DNA from: Omphiscola glabra
Lineage: Eukaryota; Mollusca; Gastropoda; Lymnaeidae
Reading direction: 5' to 3'
DNA: 64,000 nucleotides
NCBI GenBank assembly: GCA_964017045.1
Contig: OZ024797.1
Location: 13,919,062 to 13,983,061 of the forward strand
The stretch's first letter is position 1. Each line of letters opens with the position of its first letter. The position numbers and the translations under genes are program-made. The notes below the pieces were generated by a model. It was not told the DNA's origin, did no database searches, and saw only the letters and a list, made by a program, of their open reading frames with translations. This document shows positions 57,801 through 64,000 of this stretch, one piece after another.

Positions 57801-57980
57801 CAGCGGTTCTCAGCCTGTGGGTCGCGACCCCTTTGGGGGTCGATCGAACCTTTCACAGGGGTCGCCTAAGACCATCGGAAAACACATTTACTCTACAGTT
57901 ATGAAGTAGCAACGAAGATAATTTTGTTTTTGGTGGTCGCCACAACATGAAGAAATGTACTAAAGGGTTGAGAACCTCTG
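57801..57980. mobile_element. MER5-like hAT MITE, copy 3 (perfect target duplication)
   Basis: Left end CAGCGGTTCTCAGCCTGTGG. The complement of the right end is CAGAGGTTCTCAACCC. Flanked by a perfect 8-bp TTGTAGGA (57793-57800 and 57981-57988). It contains GGGTCGCGACCC and GGGGTCGCC blocks typical of the family. Confidence 0.95.
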
Positions 57981-57988
57981 TTGTAGGA

Positions 57989-59231
57989 GAAAAAATATGA
58001 AGTTTATTCCAGAGCAGGGGTAGTTTGAAACGAGTGCTTGCAATTTTTAAAAATATTTTATGTATTTGTGTGTGTGTGGGGGGGGGTGTGCCTGTGGCGT
58101 AAACTCCGCTCCAAGCTCCAGGCCATATGGCATACTGCCTACCTAAATAATAAAACGAGTTAAAAGAAGGTCATCGCTAAGAACACACTCGAAAAGAATC
58201 TAAAATTGTGACAAGCGTTACATCCGAAGTTCTTCCTCATTATGTGAACAACTTCCGTTTATACAAATTCCTAATCCTTAGGATTAAGCTTACGATGAAG
58301 ATGTAACACGTCTTGTTGTGCACAGGGGCGTAGCTAGGGGTGTGGATCAAACTTTTTCCCGCCCCATTCTAAGAAAAAAAAACTTTGTGGTTGGCCGAAA
58401 ATGGCGCCCTTCAAAATAAAGGAAAAGATCGCGCCACCACGGGGCGGTCAGCCCCTCCACAGACACCCCTTCCCAAACCCCGTGTTCTGCAGTGTTGCGC
58501 AGTGTATGTTGTCTTCGGTACTCATACATGGCTTGGGTCCTTTGTGAACACTACCCACCAGTGTTCAAATCTTGTTACATTCCCTCCCTCTATAATTAAC
58601 AGGAGACATGATTTCTTCCTTGGTCTCATAACATCTTACTTTATTCTCAAAGGTGGGATTGTAACTCAATGTTCTTATCACTGTCAAGTGCGTGGAAGTG
58701 GGGGGGAGGGGTGGGGGGGGGGGGAAATGAAGGTTTCAGTCTATGTGGAAAAAGCTGGGGGAGGGGGGCTAAGCATGCGATGCGATTTCCCCGATTACCC
58801 CTCGTGTAGGAACCATCTGTTGGTCCGGCCGTTCCAGGGACAGGGGGGGGGGGAAACTTTGGGGCACGGATCTTGATATCGAGTTTCCCCCAACCATCGT
58901 TGGCAAGACGTCATTCGAGACGGCCGTTACGTCGGGTCTTGATATCGAACCTTTCAGGTCGGCCCGATTAAAGTGACACCAAAAGTCTACCTTTATCAGC
59001 GAGCGTATCCTACTCATTGCGAGAACCGTACTTCTGGGTTTGCTTGTTAACGCGCTCGGGAAAGAATTCATTTAAGCTTATGGCTTGCTTTTTTTCACGA
59101 GGGATTTCGACATTTTAAAAAACGCTAACAACTAAGTCATAGATCATACTAGCTGAACGCACGTGCTCTGCTACGATGTTTGAGGGAATCACAATTATAG
59201 CAGGAGGTAGTTTCTTGTCTTTCATTGATTT
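57989..59231. other. No gene; single MITE end at 58323
   Basis: CAGGGGCGTAGCTAGGGG at about 58323 is a left terminus of the GCGTAGC family, but I find no matching right end. G-runs occur at 58078, 58714 and 58845. A 163-codon frame at 58385-58876 crosses low-complexity G-rich sequence and has no domain. Confidence 0.45.
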
Positions 59232-59239
59232 GGTAAGAG

Positions 59240-59392
59240 CAGAGGCGTAACAACGGATTGGCATTGGGGCAGTTGCCAAGGGCGCCGGCCTGCGCCTGTT
59301 CAAAAGGGTGCCGCTAAATCTCTAATTTTTACATTTTTATTATTTAAAAAAATAAATTACCCAAGGGCGCCAAAAACCCAGTTACGCCTCTG
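59240..59392. mobile_element. CAGAGGCGTAAC hAT-like MITE, intact
   Basis: Left end CAGAGGCGTAAC and right end GTTACGCCTCTG are perfect 12-bp inverted repeats. Flanked by a perfect 8-bp duplication GGTAAGAG (59232-59239 and 59393-59400). Interior GCCAAGGGCGCC and CCAAGGGCGCC repeat near each end. 153 bp, non-autonomous. Confidence 0.95.
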
Positions 59393-59400
59393 GGTAAGAG

Positions 59401-59660
59401 TAGAAGTCTGAAGGAGAATGTTGTTTTGTATATAATGGCATCGGATCGCGCTTGGGGTGTGTGTAACGGGGATGGGGTGGTTGCTGAGTAACTGTCTTCT
59501 CCACGGCAAAGCATACGAGGGTGCTGGAGAGCGTGGTACGCACGAGTTTCACTGATCCGTATCAAATTAGTGTCACTGCTGTGAAGAGCCACGTCACGCT
59601 TTTCAACTCCGGCCCTACAATTATCAAAGCTAAACTGCTCTTTGGTGGGGCGTTAAATCG
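59401..59660. other. Spacer without a gene
   Basis: No supported ORF. A plus frame starting at 59521 is open only because it enters the array. Confidence 0.5.
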
Positions 59661-59965
59661 ACCCCTATGTCCAACTGCAGGTTTTCTATGTCCAACTGCA
59701 GTTTTTCTATGTCCAGCTGCAGGTTCTCTATGTCCAACTGCTGGTTCTCTATGTCCAACTGCAGGTTCTCTATGTCCAGCTGCTGGTTCTCTATGTCCAG
59801 CTGCAGGTTCTCTATGTCCAGCTGCAGGTTCTCTATGTCCAGCTGCTGGTTCTCTATGTCCAACTGCAGGTTCTCTATGTCCAGCTGCAGGTTCTCTATG
59901 TCCAGCTGCAGGTTCTCTATGTCCAGCTGCTGGTTCTCTATGTCCAACTGCAGGTTTTCCGTCCG
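59661..59965. repeat. 21-bp minisatellite (14 copies)
   Basis: CTATGTCCAGCTGCAGGTTC recurs every 21 bp with CCAACTG/CCAGCTG and GCAGG/GCTGG variants. The period is divisible by three and stop-free in several frames, giving a heptad QLDIENL on the minus strand that mimics a coiled coil. Variants are not restricted to third codon positions in any frame. Confidence 0.96.
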
Positions 59966-60119
59966 CATGAATCCAAACAATTAAACCCTTGTCCTACAGG
60001 AACTTGCAGTTTTAAAATCTTTGATGTATGGATTGTGATTGTTAAAGCTGACCATAATGCTGAGACTCATTTATTACTTCAATCCACTTCAGCCATGGCA
60101 CTTTAAAATACTGCCATTG

Positions 60120-60880
60120 AGTTTGTTTTACATTTTTTTTTATCATGGCAAAGCAGACTTCTGTAGCTGTAAGTGAGTGCATCATGGGAAAGCCAATGGT
60201 TTTGCAACTGATTCTCAGGCACTACAGCCTGTGAAAGTAGGGGCTTCAGTTAAATTTCTTTGTAAGACTTAAACACTCAGCCAGGTGCCGTTACACAATT
60301 TAAGAGTGTCATCAGATTGGGCAGCAGCGGGATTGGAGAACGAGCTTTCGTACAGAGATTGTGTGCCGGAAGCCATGTTGGGTTTAATTTTAAGGAACTC
60401 ATTGGGTAGTGAACCCCGTCTTATAACTCAACTACGAAGTCCATGCTCTGACTGATATCTCACCATCTCATTTGGGAAGTTGATCCAATAAAGAATTATA
60501 CATGCTCACTGTTGCATTGTATTAGCTGTGAGAATAGCTCTTCCCATTAGCCAAATCATATCCGTGTGTAATTTCTTCAAACGTGATCATATCTTTTCAC
60601 TCAATATATTCAGATCTTTGGACATTTCACAGAGATTACCTCGAGTTTCTACATTGTCGTCATCTTCCTTTAAACTCCCATATACTCCATACCCTATTTG
60701 TAGATGGCAGTTTGAGAACGCCTCTGTAATTTTTATCGCTTTTGAGGCCTTCATGTTAAAATTGACTCACAAGGACTTCGAATTAAGCCATAGGTGCGAT
60801 GGCTTAAGAGAGGCTTTGACCTCATCAGCACACGTTCCCTATACGAAGGCGGTAATGTCTGCATGAAATCAACCGCCAGT
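60120..60880 (-). pseudogene. Degraded coding-like stretch, unknown protein
   Basis: On the minus strand from about 60875, one frame reads ADEVKASLKPSHLWLNSKSL, stop, VNFNMKASKAIKITEAFSNC, HLQIGYGVYGSLKEDDDNVE, TRGNLCEMSKDLNILSEKI, stop, SRLKKLHTDMIWLMGRAILT. Its composition is like a soluble protein, with an acidic patch and leucine spacing. At least four stops interrupt it. Coding character is weaker to the left. I do not recognise a family. It may be a processed pseudogene of a host gene or an old exon. The opposite-strand ORF at 60528-60866 is less protein-like. Confidence 0.3.
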
Positions 60881-62190
60881 GGCATCCATTAGACATTTAC
60901 TTTTCCGAATTTCCAGTAGACTTCTATCAGTGCTTCTATTCGCTGGGCAGTATTTGACTTTTACATAATATATATATATTAAAGCAAAATACCACACACT
61001 CAATTATTGAATGGGGCGAGAGAAATTTTTTACCCTCAGTGGGCGAATAATTCTTAGAGTCAGATTAAGCGATAACATACAACGTACGGCTTCTGTTTCC
61101 CCGCGTAATATATGTCAAACATTTCACCTTGATACTTGACCACCCCTTTGTTCCTGAAATATGACTATTTAAGTTTCCTCTGTTAATCATGTTTATTAAA
61201 CCATCTGGATTATGCTCTTTTCTTTGTGACTGTAGGTATTTGACATTTTTAAAGGTATTTTATTTCATTCCATAAAGGGAGTACGTAATATTGCTGGAGC
61301 GACTGTTTGCTCATCTCCATGTTATCAACATTGAAAGTGATGGGTCATTATTATCCCAGGAAGTATAATTCTGAGTTGGGGCCATGGAGTGAGTGGTGCG
61401 CCAAGTCGTGAAAATTGCAGGAATGTGGCAAGCGCTCACTTAATTCAGATGATGAAAATTATGAACGTGCAGAGTTTTACGCAAACAAAAAGAATACTAA
61501 TGATTAAACAATCCCTAAAAACATGTTTTTTTCGTATAAATCATTCATAAAATGTAATATCGAGTAATGGGGGTAGGGTTAGAAATTTGATAGAACGTGC
61601 ATACAAGTAACGCACATTATAAGAATCCCAATTTTAATCCCTTTTTTTAGCAGATTTACTTCACCAACTATTGCAGAAAAACCAAAGAAACTATTACCCA
61701 CCAAGGGCGCTTAAAAAAAGAGATATTAAAAAAAAAGAAAAAAGAATTTCATTTATATATAGCGCTATTATCGGTAATTTTATTTCGTGAAATCATTGTC
61801 ATCATATTTCCTTCATCTTCCCCTTGAAAAGGGGGTGTTTTTTTTTTGGGGGGGGGGCAGAATTTTTGATAGAACGTGTTGTCATCGGCAACCATTCTAT
61901 ACACCAAGTTTCAGTTCGATAGGTCGACGGGAAGTGGGTCAATTAGCCGTCCGAAGATTTTTGCCAGTCCATCAGCCAGCCACGATTAAAAGCGAAGCTG
62001 CTATAAAGGAATATAATAATAATAAACTCGATACGTTTGGCTGTGCTTGTGGGGTGCAGACAGCTTCAGGTGTTGCCACAAGATGCACGGCCGAGATTCA
62101 CTGTAAAATTGCATGTGTCTTGCCGTTCTGGGAAGGGTCTGTCTCGAAGATGGCCGTGTTCTTTGTAAACCCATGCATGCAGTTGTCATT
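60881..62190. other. No recognisable gene
   Basis: AT-rich, with a G-run at 61848-61857. A 149-codon plus frame at 61787-62236 crosses T- and G-runs and lacks a domain. Confidence 0.45.
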
Positions 62191-62195
62191 TCGAC

Positions 62196-62382
62196 GAGTA
62201 CCGGATGTGACTATATCTTGTGACTGTATAATGTGACTATAATGTTACTATATATAATGTGACCATATAATTTGACCAGTATATTGTGACTATTTCACGT
62301 GACCTTAAAAGTTGACTATATATATATATATAACCTGACTGTATAATGTGACTATATAATCATGACTATATAACATGCGAAT
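62196..62382. repeat. Degenerate GTGACTATATAAT repeats
   Basis: GTGACTATATAATGTGACTA-like words of 12-18 bp recur irregularly about ten times. Confidence 0.8.
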
Positions 62383-62990
62383 GAAAAGGTCAAACAAAGA
62401 CTTTTATCTTCAAAAATTATACAATTTCGGCGTAAACAAACAAGTTATTAACTCATTCTACAGTGCAACACTTGGGATCCTAATGAACTTCAGCATTACC
62501 TGCTGGTGTGGGTATTCATCGTATCGCATCAATCGCCTATTAAAATGACTAATCAATAAATCTAGTAATATCCCCCAAACGAAACATCCTTCAATTAAAG
62601 AACTCTTTCAAGAAAAAAGCTGTTGTAAGACTTTTTTTTTTAAAATTCGGATGATGCATCACACCCTCAACATCACAGATACATAAGATCAGCTCGATCA
62701 GAGCGAATGCTTTTCGCAAAGTTGGGACAGAAAGATATATACAAATTATTTTGTTCTCCAGTCTGTACGAATTTACCAGTGTGCTTCCCCCCCCCCCCCC
62801 AATTGTTTACCGAATCTAAATGATCACTAATTAAGTCATTGTCACTAAAGGAGTTCATTTATGGCTGATTTATACGCTAGAGTAATACTTAATATGACTT
62901 AACAAGGCCAACCCGATGAGTTGCTTAAGGCCAACCATCTTGTCCGTTCAAATGACCAATCCATGCCATCTTACATTGTTATCCAAAGAC
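62383..62990. other. No recognisable gene
   Basis: AT-rich with a C-run at 62788-62801. No supported ORF. Confidence 0.5.
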
Positions 62991-63005
62991 TTGACCATCC
63001 ATTAC

Positions 63006-63885
63006 GACTGACTTCCAAGCTAACATGTGTCAACTATTTTGTTGTGACTGACTTCCAAGCTAACATGTGTCAACTATTTTGTTGTGACTGACTTCCAAGC
63101 TAACATGTGTCAACTATTTTGTTGTTACTGACTTCCAAGCTAACAAGTGTCAACTATTTTGTTGTGACTGACTTCCAAGCTAACATGTGTCAACTATTTT
63201 GTTGTGACTGACTTCCAAGCTAACAAGTGTCAACTATTTTGTTGTGACTGACTTCCAAGCTAACATGTGTCAACTATTTTGTTGTGACTGACTTCCAAGC
63301 TAACAAGTGTCAACTATTTTGTTGTGACTGACTTCCAAGCTAACATGTGTCAACTATTTTGTTGTGACTGACTTCCAAGCTAACAAGTGTCAACTATTTT
63401 GTTGTGACTGACTTCCAAGCTAACAAGTGTCAACTATTTTGTTGTGACTGACTTCCAAGCTAACATGTGTCAACTATTTTGTTGTGACTGACTTCCAAGC
63501 TAACATGTGTCAACTATTTTGTTGTGACTGACTTCCAAGCTAACATGTGTCAACTATTTTGTTGTGACTGAATTCCAAGCTAACATGTGTCAACTATTTT
63601 GTTGTGACTGACTTCCAAGCTAACAAGTGTCAACTATTTTGTTGTGACTGACTTCCAAGCTAACATGTGTCAACTATTTTGTTGTGACTGACTTCCAAGC
63701 TAACATGTGTCAACTATTTTGTTGTGACTGACTTCCAAGCTAACATGTGTCAACTATTTTGTTGTGACTGAATTCCAAGCTAACATGTGTCAACTATTTT
63801 GTTGTGACTGACTTCCAAGCTAACATGTGTCAACTATTTTGTTGTGACTGACTTCCAAGCTAACATGTGTCAACTATTTTGTTGT
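63006..63885. repeat. 40-bp minisatellite (22 copies), very homogeneous
   Basis: GTGACTGACTTCCAAGCTAA followed by CATGTGTCAACTATTTTGTT recurs exactly every 40 bp. Only three variable sites are seen: AACATGTG/AACAAGTG, GACTTCC/GAATTCC, and one GTTACTG. This is the youngest-looking large array in the window. Confidence 0.98.
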
Positions 63886-64000
63886 CCGTAAAGCTACTTC
63901 AAAAGAAATTAATGTATATATATGTACATATTATTTAAAAATAATATATCAATTACGCGACTTTTGAAATGTACCCAAAACTCAAAACCTTTGATACGAA
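63886..64000. other. AT-rich window end
   Basis: No feature recognised. Confidence 0.5.

Noticed and set aside
58385..58876. 163-codon plus-strand ORF
   Set aside because: It crosses a MITE-like end and G-runs, with no domain. Composition changes abruptly along it.
59630..59980. 116-codon coiled-coil protein on the minus strand
   Set aside because: The whole ORF is the 21-bp array. Variation is not concentrated at synonymous positions and there is no non-repeat coding sequence.
61787..62236. 149-codon plus-strand ORF
   Set aside because: It contains homopolymer-coded Phe and Gly stretches and ends in AT repeats. No recognisable motif.

Overview
This is a window of repeat-dense animal nuclear DNA. 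It has no operons, ribosome binding sites or dense ORFs. It is AT-rich, with many short mobile elements and an extraordinary load of minisatellites. The mix of hAT-like MITEs ending in CAGNGGCGTAGC, MER5-like hAT MITEs, Helitron-like elements, CR1/Jockey-type LINE debris and a 'Mutator-like transposase domain' gene fits an invertebrate, most plausibly a mollusc or other lophotrochozoan. That assignment is an inference from repeat style, not from a diagnostic host gene.

Only one convincing protein gene is present. It is a roughly 605-codon Mutator-like transposase at 43160-44977, interrupted by a single in-frame TGA at 44267. It sits between two roughly 650-bp direct repeats (41981-42632 and 45540-46213) made largely of (TC)n blocks, an LTR-like layout unexpected for a DNA transposase. 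A second region of possible host interest is 8059-11677, where exon-like segments with GTAAGT-type donors lie in tandemly duplicated 0.7-0.9 kb modules on the minus strand; several carry stops. Nearly every other long ORF is a by-product of a stop-free minisatellite.

Layout: 0.6-1.6 kb, a 35-bp array. 2.4-3.1 kb, a SINE-like copy and a MITE. 3.7-5.9 kb, a 15/16-bp array. 6.6-8.0 kb, two related MITEs with TTAA sites. 8.0-11.7 kb, the exon-like modules. 12.2-13.0 kb, a MULE-type MITE with a perfect 9-bp target duplication and its empty-site paralogue next door. 14.6-20.1 kb, a run of arrays, one split by a LINE 3' end. 20.3-21.1 kb, Helitron 3' ends and a hAT MITE. 21.6-24.4, 27.8-31.7 and 32.8-41.3 kb, more arrays with MITEs among them. 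42.0-46.3 kb, the transposase locus. 46.7-50.6 kb, G-runs and arrays. 52.0-56.5 kb, three head-to-tail Helitron-like elements. 57-60 kb, hAT MITEs and a 21-bp array. About 60.1-60.9 kb, a degraded coding-like stretch. 63.0-63.9 kb, a very homogeneous 40-bp array.

By hand count, over 30 separate tandem arrays cover about a quarter of the window. The unit length of 23 bp recurs in four arrays that are unrelated in sequence. No CRISPR array or rRNA gene was seen, and no intact tRNA gene.
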